Source of the DNA: Chloroflexota bacterium
GTDB taxonomy: Bacteria; Chloroflexota; Chloroflexia; Chloroflexales; Roseiflexaceae
Direction: 5' to 3'
Length of the DNA stretch: 64,000 bases
NCBI GenBank assembly: GCA_013388755.1
Contig: JACAEQ010000027.1
Location: 1-64,000 of the forward strand
Below the pieces are notes generated by a model. It saw nothing but the letters and a program-made list of their open reading frames with translations. It had not been told where the DNA came from and made no database searches. Shown here in pieces: positions 36,085-45,224 of this stretch. How positions within the stretch are numbered: the stretch's first letter is position 1; each line of letters opens with the position of its first letter. Position numbers and translations under genes: made by a program.

Positions 36085-37469
36085 GGCGCCACCTCCAGCG
36101 TCGCCGGGACGGTGACTACCTGGCCGGCGTGACGGAACTGGAACCACGCGTGGTACCGGCCGGCACGCGCAAACGTATGGACGAAACGCAGCTCCGGGCC
36201 GTAGCGGATTGTGCTGCCTGGCGTCGCCATCGGCGCGGCGGCGTGGATATGGCTGAAGAGCATGCCGTCGGTGCGCCGCAGTATCAGGTGCCCGGCCATG
36301 CCGAGCCAGGGTTCGACATCACGCACCGGCCCGGCATCATCACTGAGCAGAAGTGCAAGCACGGCCTGCTCGCCGGCGCGCAACTGGCCGGGGGAGGTCT
36401 GCACGGTGACCTTCAATCGTTCGAAGGTGCGCTCGCCGGGTGGCGGCAGGGCGGGCGTGACGGCCGCTGCACCTGTGACCGCGAACTGGCTGGTCACGAC
36501 CTGGGCGCCGCCGCCGTGACGCACAATCTCGGCATAGGCCGTGTACGTCCCGGGCCGGTCGGGAACCAGTGTGACCGCGAACTGCCCCGGCGCGATACGT
36601 GCCGGGTGCATATGGGCAAAGAAACCGCCGCTTTCATCAATCAGCACCAGGTGTACCAGGGCGTCGTGATGCGGCGATAGATCGTCGGCGGCCAGGCCGG
36701 TCGCGCCGTCGCGCAGGTCAAGGGTGAGCACTGCCGGGCTTCCGGCGACCGGCGACTGCGGTTCGCTCGCCAGTAACAGATTGATATGCGGCGCGCCGCC
36801 GTATGTGGTGCCTGGCGCGGGAGCGACGGCCTGGACGGGGGCGAATTGCTGCCAGACGAAGATGGCCGTGGCGACTGCTGCAGCGAACGCGACATAATTC
36901 AGAATGCGGGCGGTTGCGGCGAAGCCGCCGCGTGTGGCGCGCCCGCCGGCGCTGACAGCCGCGCCGGCCAGCAGGCTGATCACGAGCGCGCCCAGGGCGA
37001 CCGCCAGCGGGATCGTGGTGGGGGGCAACGGTGGTTGCGCCACCGTGACCGGAATACGCGCCAGGCCCTGGCCGCGGTCGCCCTGGGCGCGCAGTTCGAC
37101 CTCCCAGGTGCCGGGGCCGGCGAGGTCAAGCTGCGTGGTTGCCGAAAGCGGGGCGCTCAGGGTGAGACGGGTGGTTGGTGACGCAGGGAAAGGACTGCCG
37201 TAGCGTGTGAGGCGCAGTTCAACCGCCGCTGGCGCGGGCGCGCGTTCAGATGTCAGCGCAACCAGTAATGGACCGGGAAGGGCCGGCGGGATCGTCATGG
37301 TCACCGCCAGTGCATACGGCCCGGCATCCATCACGAGAGTCTGCACCGGCCCCGTGTCGCCGACGTGTGCTGCCGCCGGCAGCGGTGCCACGAGCGCCAG
37401 GCATGCCAGCAAGGCGACGAGTGCAGCGGAGCGCATTGCCTGGCGTGATTGTGAACATTTGCACAGCAT
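36081..37469 (-). CDS. Secreted/membrane protein with YtkA-like domains
   Basis: 462 residues. Signal sequence MRSAALVALLACLALVAPLP with an AAAHVG cleavage-like site, then a beta-rich domain (to about 160), one or two membrane helices (VALGALVISLLAGAAVSAGG; LNYVAFAAAVATAIFVWQQF), and two C-terminal beta-sandwich domains. These contain HHDALVHLVLIDESGGFFAH with MHPARIAPGQF, and HLILRRTDGMLFSHIHAA with a later FVHTFARAGRYHAW. The recurrent histidines suggest metal binding, as in YtkA/CopC-like proteins. The start at ATG 37469 is preferred because a good promoter places the transcription start at or next to it; ATG 37436 is the alternative. Confidence 0.75.
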   Translation of the reverse strand: MLCKCSQSRQAMRSAALVALLACLALVAPLPAAAHVGDTGPVQTLVMDAGPYALAVTMTIPPALPGPLLVALTSERAPAPAAVELRLTRYGSPFPASPTTRLTLSAPLSATTQLDLAGPGTWEVELRAQGDRGQGLARIPVTVAQPPLPPTTIPLAVALGALVISLLAGAAVSAGGRATRGGFAATARILNYVAFAAAVATAIFVWQQFAPVQAVAPAPGTTYGGAPHINLLLASEPQSPVAGSPAVLTLDLRDGATGLAADDLSPHHDALVHLVLIDESGGFFAHMHPARIAPGQFAVTLVPDRPGTYTAYAEIVRHGGGAQVVTSQFAVTGAAAVTPALPPPGERTFERLKVTVQTSPGQLRAGEQAVLALLLSDDAGPVRDVEPWLGMAGHLILRRTDGMLFSHIHAAAPMATPGSTIRYGPELRFVHTFARAGRYHAWFQFRHAGQVVTVPATLEVAP

Positions 37470-37478
37470 GACGCATGT

Positions 37479-37507
37479 ATCATACCACACACGCCGGTGG
37501 CTGTCAG
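37479..37507 (-). promoter_or_regulatory. Promoter for the YtkA-like operon, apparently leaderless
   Basis: Minus strand CTGACA (37507-37502), 17-base spacer, TATGAT (37484-37479), with TGG immediately before the -10. The predicted start point is only a few bases before or at ATG 37469. Confidence 0.65.
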
Positions 37508-37525
37508 ATCACGCAGGTAGTCTGG

Positions 37526-37631
37526 TAGCAATCTCCTATCGCGCCGGTAGATTGTTTCGCTATCGCGCGCAACGACATCCAGCCATCCGTTTTTTCCGCG
37601 CACCCGGGTTCGCCAGCACTGTCGTTGCGAG
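37526..37631. repeat. Degenerate copy of the GTCATTGCGAG/GAAGCAATCTCC palindromic repeat
   Basis: TAGCAATCTCCTATCGCGCC and GATTGTTTCGC (37526-37560) match the core of the element at 53552-53652 with few changes. CGCAACGAC (about 37568-37576) and GTCGTTGCGAG (37621-37631) resemble its inverted ends. It lies in the divergent intergenic region between the YtkA-like and winged-helix genes. Confidence 0.65.
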
Positions 37632-37658
37632 AACCCTGCTCTCCCCTGTTGATGGGTC

Positions 37659-37687
37659 TTGACACACATGTTTCGCTGTGGTATATC
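37659..37687 (+). promoter_or_regulatory. Strong sigma-70-type promoter for the winged-helix gene
   Basis: TTGACA (37659-37664), 17-base spacer, TATATC (37682-37687), with TGG before the -10. The start point should be near 37694, leaving a 19-base leader that contains GAGGAG before ATG 37713. Confidence 0.7.
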
Positions 37688-37712
37688 TGAAAGGGGATGA
37701 GTAGAGGAGCGC

Positions 37713-38258
37713 ATGATGATGCTAGCGACGAGCGATATTCCCCAGGCGGATGTGTTGTGGCATGTCGCGCGCGTGCCCGAAGCAATCGTTCGCGGCCACG
37801 ACACGCACGAAGCGATCGGCGCCTACCTCGGCGCCAAAGGTCAGCGCCAGGGTCTGTACTATGCTCAGGCCGCGCGCGTGCTGGGTCTTGTCGGTGAGCC
37901 GGACGCCGCCGGGATCATTCCGCTGACGCCGTATGGCCGGGCGTTTGCGCAGTACGATCGCTTCGCGCAGACTACCGCGTTGCGCCGGTTGTTGCGCGAG
38001 CAGGAGCCGACGCGCTCGGTGTTGCTGGCCGCGCGCGAGCATGGTGGCCTCGATTACGCCGGTATCGCCGGCGTGCTGCGCCGGCTTGCGCCGCTGGCCG
38101 AGAGCACCGCGCGGCGGCGCGCCCACACTGCCGCAGCCTGGCTGGTCTCAGCCGGCCTGGCCGCCTGGCGCGATGGTCAACTCGTTGCAGCACGCGCAGC
38201 GCCCGAGAGTATGGGCTGGGCCGTGGCACGCCGCCGTGCCGGCGACGCGGCGCGCTGA
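37713..38258 (+). CDS. Hypothetical winged-helix-like protein
   Basis: 181 residues, no signal peptide or membrane segment. The first half has a pattern seen in winged-helix domains of nuclease- or AAA-associated proteins: GQRQGLYYAQAARVLGLVGE, then IIPLTPYGRAFAQYDR. The second half repeats a helix-rich module with a likely winged helix (ARRRAHTAAAWLVSAGLAAW). I cannot name a family. Three ATG codons in a row (37713, 37716, 37719) follow AGAGGAG; the middle one has the best spacing, but the first is used here. It is a single-gene unit behind a strong promoter, which hints at meaningful expression. A DNA-binding role is an inference. Confidence 0.7.
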   Translation: MMMLATSDIPQADVLWHVARVPEAIVRGHDTHEAIGAYLGAKGQRQGLYYAQAARVLGLVGEPDAAGIIPLTPYGRAFAQYDRFAQTTALRRLLREQEPTRSVLLAAREHGGLDYAGIAGVLRRLAPLAESTARRRAHTAAAWLVSAGLAAWRDGQLVAARAAPESMGWAVARRRAGDAAR

Positions 38259-38306
38259 TGGTGCCTGTGTACCCCCGGGGATGCGAGCGGCCCTGGTAGA
38301 GACGCC

Positions 38307-39343
38307 CTACCGCACCGCCGGCACTTGCTGGGTCAGGCAGTGCCACGCGCCCAGACCCCAGATGATATCGGTGCAGTCAATGCCGACGATCTCGCGGCCC
38401 GGTAGCAGTTCTGCCAGGATCGCTGCTGCGCGATCATCATTCGCGTGGCCAAACGCCGGCAGCAGCACGACACTGTTCCCGATGTAGAAGTTGGCGTACG
38501 ATGCCGGCAGCCGCTGGCCAGCGTACGACACTGCCGGCGGCATCGGCAGTTCTACCACCCGCAGCGCCCCGCCGCGCAGGTCGGTCAGGCCGCGCAGGCG
38601 GCGCAGATTCTGCTGTAACACCTCGTAATTCTCATCGGCAGGGTCGTTCTCGACGACCGTGACGACCGTGTCAGGTGCCACAAAACGCGCCAGGTCGTCA
38701 ATGTGGCCGTCGGTATCGTCGCCGGCGATGCCGTCGCCAAGCCAGAGGATCGTGACAACGCCAAGATAGTCACACAGCCGCTGCTCGATCTGTTCACGGC
38801 TCAATTGCGGATTACGGTTCGGGTTGAGCAGGCATGCCTCGGTGGTCAGCAGCAGGCCGGCACCGTTCACATCAATCGAGCCGCCTTCCAGGATCATGCC
38901 GCCGTCGAAGCGCGGCACACCAAGCGTCTCGGCCATCCGCCGCGCGACCTGGTTGTCCAGATCGTATGGTGGATATTTCTCCCCCCACGCATTGTACCCC
39001 CAGTCGGTTGCAGCCAGCGGCGCAGGACCGTCGCGTACCACGAAGATCGCGCCATGATCGCGGCACCAGGCATCATTGGTTGCGATCGGGTGGAAGCGGA
39101 TGTCACCCTCGGCTCCGGCGGCGCGCAGCAGGCGGCGCGCCTGCTCCTCCATGGCGTCATCGTTGACATTGATGTGAATGGTTTCGGATTGCGCCAGCGC
39201 CGCGACCATGCGAGCGTACACTGGAAGGATGACGGGGAACTTTCCTGGCCAGGAGGCTTCCTTGTGCGGCCAGGAGAGCCAGGTGGCCTGGTGCGGCTCC
39301 CACTCAGCGGGCATGCGATATCCGAGTGCCGCAGGCGCCGGCG

Positions 39344-39347
<4 letters not shown>
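38307..39347 (-). CDS. aguA: Agmatine deiminase
   Basis: 346-residue guanidino-group-modifying enzyme converting agmatine to N-carbamoylputrescine plus ammonia. Family residues are visible: MPAEWEPHQATWLSWPH at the N-terminus, NDAWCRDHGAIFVV, DGGMILEGGSIDVNG, DDTDGHIDDLARF with the catalytic Asp/His, and the nucleophilic cysteine in LGAWHCLTQQVPA at the C-terminus. The GTG start at 39347 overlaps the stop of the upstream amidase gene (GTGA), so both are made from one mRNA, in reaction order reversed. Together they convert agmatine to putrescine. No arginine decarboxylase gene is in the window. Confidence 0.93.
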
Positions 39348-40246
<899 letters not shown>

Positions 40247-40484
40247 AGGTGTGCCTTCTGTGGCAACGTGCAACAACCTTGCGCCCCGGTGGGGCGCGCC
40301 GCGCGCAGGAACAACAGCGCGTCGGCGGATCATCGTTGCTGCTCGCCGCGGTAGGCCAGGAATCATGCAGATAGGCGATTATAGCATGCCGCTGGAAGAT
40401 CGCCAGCGACGGGCAAGGTCATCGAACCATTCGCGTGCCGGGAGCACGGGCGTTCTGCGGGCAAGATGCGCGCGCTCCTGGCGA

Positions 40485-41219
40485 TCAACCATTCTGCGCT
40501 TCGTTGTCGTCCAGCGTCGCGGCGATCAGCACATAGGTCAGCGGGAAGCGCCCGGTATTGACAACCTGGCGCTGGACGCCGATCGGGTAGCTGATCACGG
40601 ATCCGGCGCTGCAAGGGATGCTATGATCGTTCCAGACGAAATGTCCTTCGCCATAGAGGACATAACTGGTTTCGCTGGTATCGTAATGGGTATGTCGTTG
40701 CGTCGCTCGACCGGGCGCGATGGTCAGAACCTCCGCATTGACGAGTTTTTGCGGGCGGCGTAGCCAGATATTGCGAATACGCAGGTGCAATCCTTCTTCG
40801 TGCGATCGGTTGCTGCCTTCGTCAAACACGCGGGTGACGGCCACCCCCGAGCCAATCGCGGGCCGGTCGATTGTTGCGCCCCGTTGCGTCACAGCGGTCC
40901 AGGTGACGCCACCATCGGGCGCGATCCCGCCTGTGACGAGAAACTCGATGTAACGCAGCGGTGCGTCGCCGATATTGAGAATCTCATGCTTGATGCGCGG
41001 CGTGAGATAGACGGACGTATCCTGCCGCATTTCGTACACATCGCCGTCGGGCGCAGCGTCGTAGATGCTGAAGATGCCGCGACCGTCAAGCATGTAATAG
41101 AGCCGTTCTTCCGGGTGATCCGCCAGGGGCAGGTGCCCGCCGGGCGGCAGTGTTACCTGGTTCACGGCAGTGCGCCGGCAACCGGACTCGTGGTACCGTA
41201 GCAGATGGATCGTTTGCAT
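40485..41219 (-). CDS. Double-cupin domain protein
   Basis: 244 residues with two beta-barrel cupin domains. The first contains LPPGGHLPLADHPEERLYYM and a following LDGRGIF turn; the second contains GRATQRHTHYDTSETSYVLY and a following GEGHF. Each resembles a G(X)5HXH(X)3-4E-type motif 1, more complete in the second (H-T-H ... E). It probably binds one metal ion and acts as a small-molecule dioxygenase, isomerase or binding protein; the substrate is unknown. AAAGG eight bases before ATG 41219 sets the start. It is transcribed divergently from the dinG-like gene, with promoters of both genes in the 100-base gap. Between it and aguB (40247-40484) no gene is seen. Confidence 0.8.
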   Translation of the reverse strand: MQTIHLLRYHESGCRRTAVNQVTLPPGGHLPLADHPEERLYYMLDGRGIFSIYDAAPDGDVYEMRQDTSVYLTPRIKHEILNIGDAPLRYIEFLVTGGIAPDGGVTWTAVTQRGATIDRPAIGSGVAVTRVFDEGSNRSHEEGLHLRIRNIWLRRPQKLVNAEVLTIAPGRATQRHTHYDTSETSYVLYGEGHFVWNDHSIPCSAGSVISYPIGVQRQVVNTGRFPLTYVLIAATLDDNEAQNG

Positions 41220-41256
41220 GATCGTTTGCCTTTCGGAGGCGGTATGGCGTGCTGCA

Positions 41257-41265
41257 ATCATACCA
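41257..41265 (-). promoter_or_regulatory. Extended -10 promoter for the cupin gene
   Basis: Minus strand TGG-TATGAT (41265-41257), the same hexamer as at 37484-37479. No good -35. The start point would be near 41250, about 30 bases before ATG 41219. Confidence 0.45.
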
Positions 41266-41302
41266 CGTTGCCGCCGGGCCGCGGCGCGCTCCGAGCAGGC
41301 TA

Positions 41303-41311
41303 TGCTATAAT
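41303..41311 (+). promoter_or_regulatory. Extended -10 promoter for dinG-like gene, apparently leaderless
   Basis: TGC-TATAAT at 41303-41311 gives a consensus extended -10. The expected start point coincides with ATG 41320, so translation either begins leaderless there or at ATG 41350 behind GAGGG. Confidence 0.6.
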
Positions 41312-41319
41312 ACCGCGTC

Positions 41320-44175
41320 ATGATCCGCACAGGCGAGCGAGGGCCGTTCATGGACCGCATCTTTATTGCAATCGATGTCGAGACGACCGGGCTGGATGCC
41401 GCCGTCGACGAGATCATCGAGGTCGCAGCGGTCAAGTTTCGCGACGACGAGGTGCTTGAGACGTTCAGCGAACTTGTGCGGCCGCACCACACGCTGCCTC
41501 TCAATTCGGCGCGTCTGACGGGCATTACGCCAGAGATGCTCGCCGGCGCGCTGCGTTTCGCCGAGGTTGCGCCGCGCCTGGCGACGTTTCTCAAGAGCTA
41601 TCCCCTGATCGGCCACAATATTGATTTTGACCTGCGGATGCTGCGCGCGCACGGGATGCGTCTGCCACAGCCGGCATTCGATACGCTGGAGCTGGCGACG
41701 CTGCTGGTGCCGCGCGCGCCTGCCTACCGTCTCGGCGCGCTGGCGGCGGCGCTTGGCATTGCTCACGATGAGGCGCACCGTGCCCTGAGCGATGCTGATG
41801 CCACGCGCCAGGTGTTTACATACCTGCTGCGCCGGATCAGCGCGCTCGACCTGGCGGACCTGAATGAGATTGTGCGCCTGACGGGGCGGATCGAATGGCC
41901 GCTGCGCGAGCTGTTCGAGGAAGCACAGCGTGACAGGGCGCGTCAGGTGTTCAATACGGATCAACCGCTCCAGGTCGCCGATCACCGGCGCGAGTCGGAC
42001 GAGAAGCCGTTGACGCCGCTCAAGCCGACCGGCTATGAACGCCCGATCGACCTGGCTGATATCCGGCGCTTCTTCAGCCCGGATGGCGCGCTCGGTCGCG
42101 CATTCGCCGGTTATGAGCAACGCGAACCACAGGTGACCATGGCTGAAGCGGTCGCCGATGCGCTCAACCAGGGCGGCGCGCTGATTACTGAGGCCGGCAC
42201 CGGTACCGGCAAGGGGCTGGCGTATCTCGTTCCTGCCGCGCTTCACGCCGCCCGTCGTGGCCAGCGCGTGGTTGTTTCAACCAATACGATCAACCTGCAG
42301 GATCAGCTCTTCTTCAAGGATATCCCGGCGTTGCAACAGGTGATGGCGAATAGCGACGCGATGCCGCCATTTACTGCGGCGCTGCTCAAAGGGCGCAGCA
42401 ATTATCTGTGCCTCAAGCGCTACAAAGAACTACGGCGCGATTCCCGCCTCCTCGCCGATGAGATACGTGCCCTGCTCAAGGTGCAGCTCTGGCTTCCGGC
42501 GACCGAAAGTGGCGATCGCGCCGAGTTGCCCTTCAACGATCGGGAGGGAGCTGCCTGGGGCCGGATGAGCGCGGCCTGGGAGCAATGCACCGGCCCGCGC
42601 TGTGCCGAGTACCACCAGTGCTTCTTCTTCAAAGCGCGTAAACAGGCCGAAGCCGCACACCTGGTGGTCGTTAACCACGCGCTGCTGCTCGCCGATCTCG
42701 CGGTTGAGACGAATGTCATCCCACCATACGACCACGTCATTATTGATGAGGCGCATAACCTGGAGGATGTGGCGACCGACCAGTTCGGTTTTGCGGTCGA
42801 TCGTGAAGGGCTGGTGAAGTTCCTCGACGATATTCATGTCGAGGGGCAGGCGCAGATTGTCGGCGGTCTGTTGAGCGATCTGCCGAACCACTTCCGTGAG
42901 AGTATGGCCAGCCAGGCCGATGTGGATCGCGCTGATGCGATCGCCGCTGCGCTGCGCCCGGCGGTGGCGCGCGCGCGCGAGGCGGTGTATGGCTGCTTCA
43001 ATGTGCTGAGTGCATTTATCAAGAGCGAAGCCGAATTGACGGCGTACGATTCACGTGTGCGCATCACCGGCTCGCTGCGGCGCAAGCCGGCATGGGTTGA
43101 GGTCGAACGCGTCTGGGATGTCCTGAATACTGGCCTGAACGCGGTTGGCGAGGGGCTTGGCCGCCTGGAGACGTTGCTGGTCGATCTGAAAGATGCCGAG
43201 TTGCTGGAGTATGACGCGTTGCTGCTGCGCGTGCAGGCGCTCAAGCGCTATGCAACCGATGTGCGGATCAATATCGGCCATATCCTGGTGGGCGGCGCCG
43301 AGGAGAAAGTTACCTGGCTGACCCAGGATCGCGTGCGCGACACGCTGACCCTCGCTGCGGCGCCGCTCTCGGTGGCCGACATCTTGCGCACCAGCCTGTT
43401 TGAACGCAAGGCAACGACCGTGCTGACATCGGCGACACTCTCCGTCGGCGGTGACTTCCGGTTCGTGCGCAGCCGTATTGGCCTCGACAGCGCCGATGAA
43501 CTGGTGCTCGACTCGCCGTTCGATTATACGCGCCAGGCGCTGGTCTATATTCCCCAGGATATTCCTGAGCCGAATCAGCATGGCTACCAGCGGGCGCTGG
43601 AAGAAGTGATAGTTGCGCTGGCGCGTGCAACCGGTGGACGAATGCTGGTGCTGTTCACTGCCACGAATGCGCTACGCCAGACCTATCGCGCCATCCAGGA
43701 GCCGCTTGAGGACGCCGGGATTGCGGTGCTTGGCCAGGGGATTGATGGATCGCGACGCAACCTGCTGGAACGGTTCAAGGAATATCCCGGAACCGTACTG
43801 CTCGGGACGTCGAGCTTCTGGGAGGGGGTGGACGTGGTGGGCGATGCCCTCTCGGTGCTGGTGATCGCCAAGTTGCCGTTCAGTGTACCGAGCGACCCGG
43901 TGTTTGCCGCGCGTTCCGAGGGGTTCACCGATTCGTTCAACGAGTACGCTGTGCCGCAGTCGATTCTGCGCTTCAAGCAAGGGTTCGGTCGCCTGATCCG
44001 CTCGAAAGAGGATCGCGGCGTGGTGGCGGTGCTCGACCGGCGCCTGCTGTCAAAGAAGTATGGCCAGATGTTCCTCGACTCATTGCCGCATACGACGGTG
44101 CGCAGCGGGACGCTGCAACGCCTTCCCGATCTGGCGGCCCGCTTTCTTGCCGGTACGAATGGTGCGGCAAAGTGA
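41320..44175 (+). CDS. dinG: DinG-family ATP-dependent helicase with N-terminal 3'-5' exonuclease domain
   Basis: 951 residues. A DnaQ-like exonuclease (about 12-180) has IAIDVETTGLD, IGHNIDFDLRML and HRALSDADATRQ. The XPD/DinG helicase has Walker A EAGTGTGKGLAYLVPA, iron-sulfur-domain cysteines in SNYLCLKRY and EQCTGPRCAEYHQCFFFKAR, the DEAH box IIDEAHNLEDVA, and late motifs VLTSATLSVGGDFRF and KQGFGRLIRSKEDRGVVAVL. The exonuclease-helicase fusion is the usual Gram-positive/Chloroflexi form of DinG. It is expected to unwind DNA or R-loop structures during repair. Start ATG 41320 or 41350 depends on whether the mRNA is leaderless. Confidence 0.93.
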   Translation: MIRTGERGPFMDRIFIAIDVETTGLDAAVDEIIEVAAVKFRDDEVLETFSELVRPHHTLPLNSARLTGITPEMLAGALRFAEVAPRLATFLKSYPLIGHNIDFDLRMLRAHGMRLPQPAFDTLELATLLVPRAPAYRLGALAAALGIAHDEAHRALSDADATRQVFTYLLRRISALDLADLNEIVRLTGRIEWPLRELFEEAQRDRARQVFNTDQPLQVADHRRESDEKPLTPLKPTGYERPIDLADIRRFFSPDGALGRAFAGYEQREPQVTMAEAVADALNQGGALITEAGTGTGKGLAYLVPAALHAARRGQRVVVSTNTINLQDQLFFKDIPALQQVMANSDAMPPFTAALLKGRSNYLCLKRYKELRRDSRLLADEIRALLKVQLWLPATESGDRAELPFNDREGAAWGRMSAAWEQCTGPRCAEYHQCFFFKARKQAEAAHLVVVNHALLLADLAVETNVIPPYDHVIIDEAHNLEDVATDQFGFAVDREGLVKFLDDIHVEGQAQIVGGLLSDLPNHFRESMASQADVDRADAIAAALRPAVARAREAVYGCFNVLSAFIKSEAELTAYDSRVRITGSLRRKPAWVEVERVWDVLNTGLNAVGEGLGRLETLLVDLKDAELLEYDALLLRVQALKRYATDVRINIGHILVGGAEEKVTWLTQDRVRDTLTLAAAPLSVADILRTSLFERKATTVLTSATLSVGGDFRFVRSRIGLDSADELVLDSPFDYTRQALVYIPQDIPEPNQHGYQRALEEVIVALARATGGRMLVLFTATNALRQTYRAIQEPLEDAGIAVLGQGIDGSRRNLLERFKEYPGTVLLGTSSFWEGVDVVGDALSVLVIAKLPFSVPSDPVFAARSEGFTDSFNEYAVPQSILRFKQGFGRLIRSKEDRGVVAVLDRRLLSKKYGQMFLDSLPHTTVRSGTLQRLPDLAARFLAGTNGAAK

Positions 44176-44242
44176 CTGCTTGCGCGTGGCATGGAGCCTG
44201 GCTCGTGTGCAGAATGTCCGTCGCTCTTCCGCCTTGCGACTG

Positions 44243-44272
44243 ATTGACGCCGCTCGACCAGGCGTGATATAC
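44243..44272 (+). promoter_or_regulatory. Strong promoter of an orphan transcription unit
   Basis: TTGACG (44243-44248), 18-base spacer, TATACT (44267-44272), with TG at 44264-44265 making an extended -10. The start point should be near 44279, more than 200 bases before the small arginine-rich gene at 44496. Confidence 0.65.
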
Positions 44273-44310
44273 TGCGCGCGTTAAAGATGCCGGCCGTGAG
44301 GCTTTGAACG

Positions 44311-44418
44311 ATGATCATTCTGCGCGATACGATGAACACCCGCCGCCTCCGCGTCATGCGCGGTATGGGGATGCGGGAGTTCCTGCCTATGGCTGGCGTA
44401 TCGCCCGGGTGGTCCTGA
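44311..44418 (+). CDS. Possible 35-aa leader peptide
   Basis: ATG 44311 opens a 35-codon ORF in the leader of the orphan transcription unit. It has five internal Met, many Arg (MIILRDTMNTRRLRVMRGMG) and ends GVSPGWS. GTGAGG lies about 10 bases upstream, a weak ribosome-binding site. It may be a regulatory leader peptide or chance. Confidence 0.25.
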   Translation: MIILRDTMNTRRLRVMRGMGMREFLPMAGVSPGWS

Positions 44419-44495
44419 GTACACCTCCAGCGAAGATACGGGCCGTGGGCAGCAGGACGCGCTCACGGCTCTTTTGATCGTTCAGGAGGTGCGCA

Positions 44496-44696
44496 ATGAG
44501 CAGATCTCGCCAACCAGAACGCAACGGTCGCCAGCACAGGCTGCTGCGCAACGATGCACAGAGTGTTCCCGACCGCGAAGGTAAGCCGGTAGATGCGGCG
44601 CGCCAGCGTCGCGAGGCGCAGATCGCTGCCAGGCAACCGGCGCAACGTCGTGGTCCGGTACTTTCGCGACGGCCGCTGCGCGTGCCTGGCCGGTAA
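44496..44696 (+). CDS. Small arginine-rich basic protein (66 aa)
   Basis: 66 residues, about a quarter arginine: MSRSRQPERNGRQHRLLRND at the start and RRGPVLSRRPLRVPGR at the end. No cysteine, signal peptide or membrane helix. A perfect AGGAGGT (44484-44490) lies five bases before the ATG, one of the strongest ribosome-binding sites in the window, and a good promoter lies at 44243-44272. The protein is likely disordered and nucleic-acid- or ribosome-binding, but I do not recognise a family. Confidence 0.6.
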   Translation: MSRSRQPERNGRQHRLLRNDAQSVPDREGKPVDAARQRREAQIAARQPAQRRGPVLSRRPLRVPGR

Positions 44697-45224
44697 GGAA
44701 ACACCAGATCCGCCGTCCGGAGGGGCACACAGGGTATGCCCCTCTGGAGTACAACCGGGGTGCCCCACGCGCTCCGGGACCTGGTACGACGATGACAGCT
44801 TCTTGCCCCGGTACAACTCATAGAGTGCCCTTCAAACGCACACGACCACTCAGCGGCCCGCCCGGGCGGATGGCGGCATAGCCGCCTCTCTTCACACCCT
44901 CAATCGGTTGCACAATTATCTGAATTGACCTATGCTTCTGCGAGCCGGGCCGCACTGCCCGCCGGGACCGATGGCCCGTGCCGTTGCGCTCATCGACAGG
45001 AGTTACGCAGTGGCGTATCAGCAGGGTGGCCTGGCGGGCGGCACGCCCTCCAGAGTCCATCATCCGGCGGCGGGAAGGCGGTCGCAACGCGGAAACGAAC
45101 GTCGTCCCGCCGGCGGGTGGGCACTGGCATACGCCCGGCTGGCCGATTGCGCGCGTGACCGCGTCACTCGTATCATTGACACGATGTCGTGCATACTATT
45201 GAACAGAAAGATCGAGGCATCCCT
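44697..45224 (+). other. Intergenic region with strong potential RNA hairpins, upstream of metG
   Basis: About 530 bases without a convincing gene. Immediately after the small basic gene are two strong stems: 44717-44727 with 44737-44747 (11 pairs including one G-U, 9-base loop), and GTAC..CCGGGG 44749-44760 with CCCCGGTAC 44806-44814. No U-tract follows the first, so it is not a textbook terminator. GC-rich smaller stems occur around 44854-44886. A TTGACA at 45176-45181 may belong to a metG promoter, but no well-spaced -10 follows. GAGG eight bases before 45225 is the metG ribosome-binding site. I do not recognise RNase P, tmRNA, SRP or 6S RNA. Confidence 0.4.

Noticed and set aside
35470-36132. 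220-codon + strand open frame opposite the YtkA-like lipoprotein
   Set aside because: The minus-strand frame has a lipobox, a start-stop overlap and domain features; the + strand product is Arg-rich without motifs.
45176-45204. TTGACA upstream of metG as a complete promoter
   Set aside because: The hexamer is perfect, but no acceptable -10 lies 16-18 bases downstream; kept only as a remark.
44697-45224. RNase P RNA, tmRNA, SRP RNA or 6S RNA in the structured gap
   Set aside because: None of the conserved core sequences of these RNAs could be found by eye.
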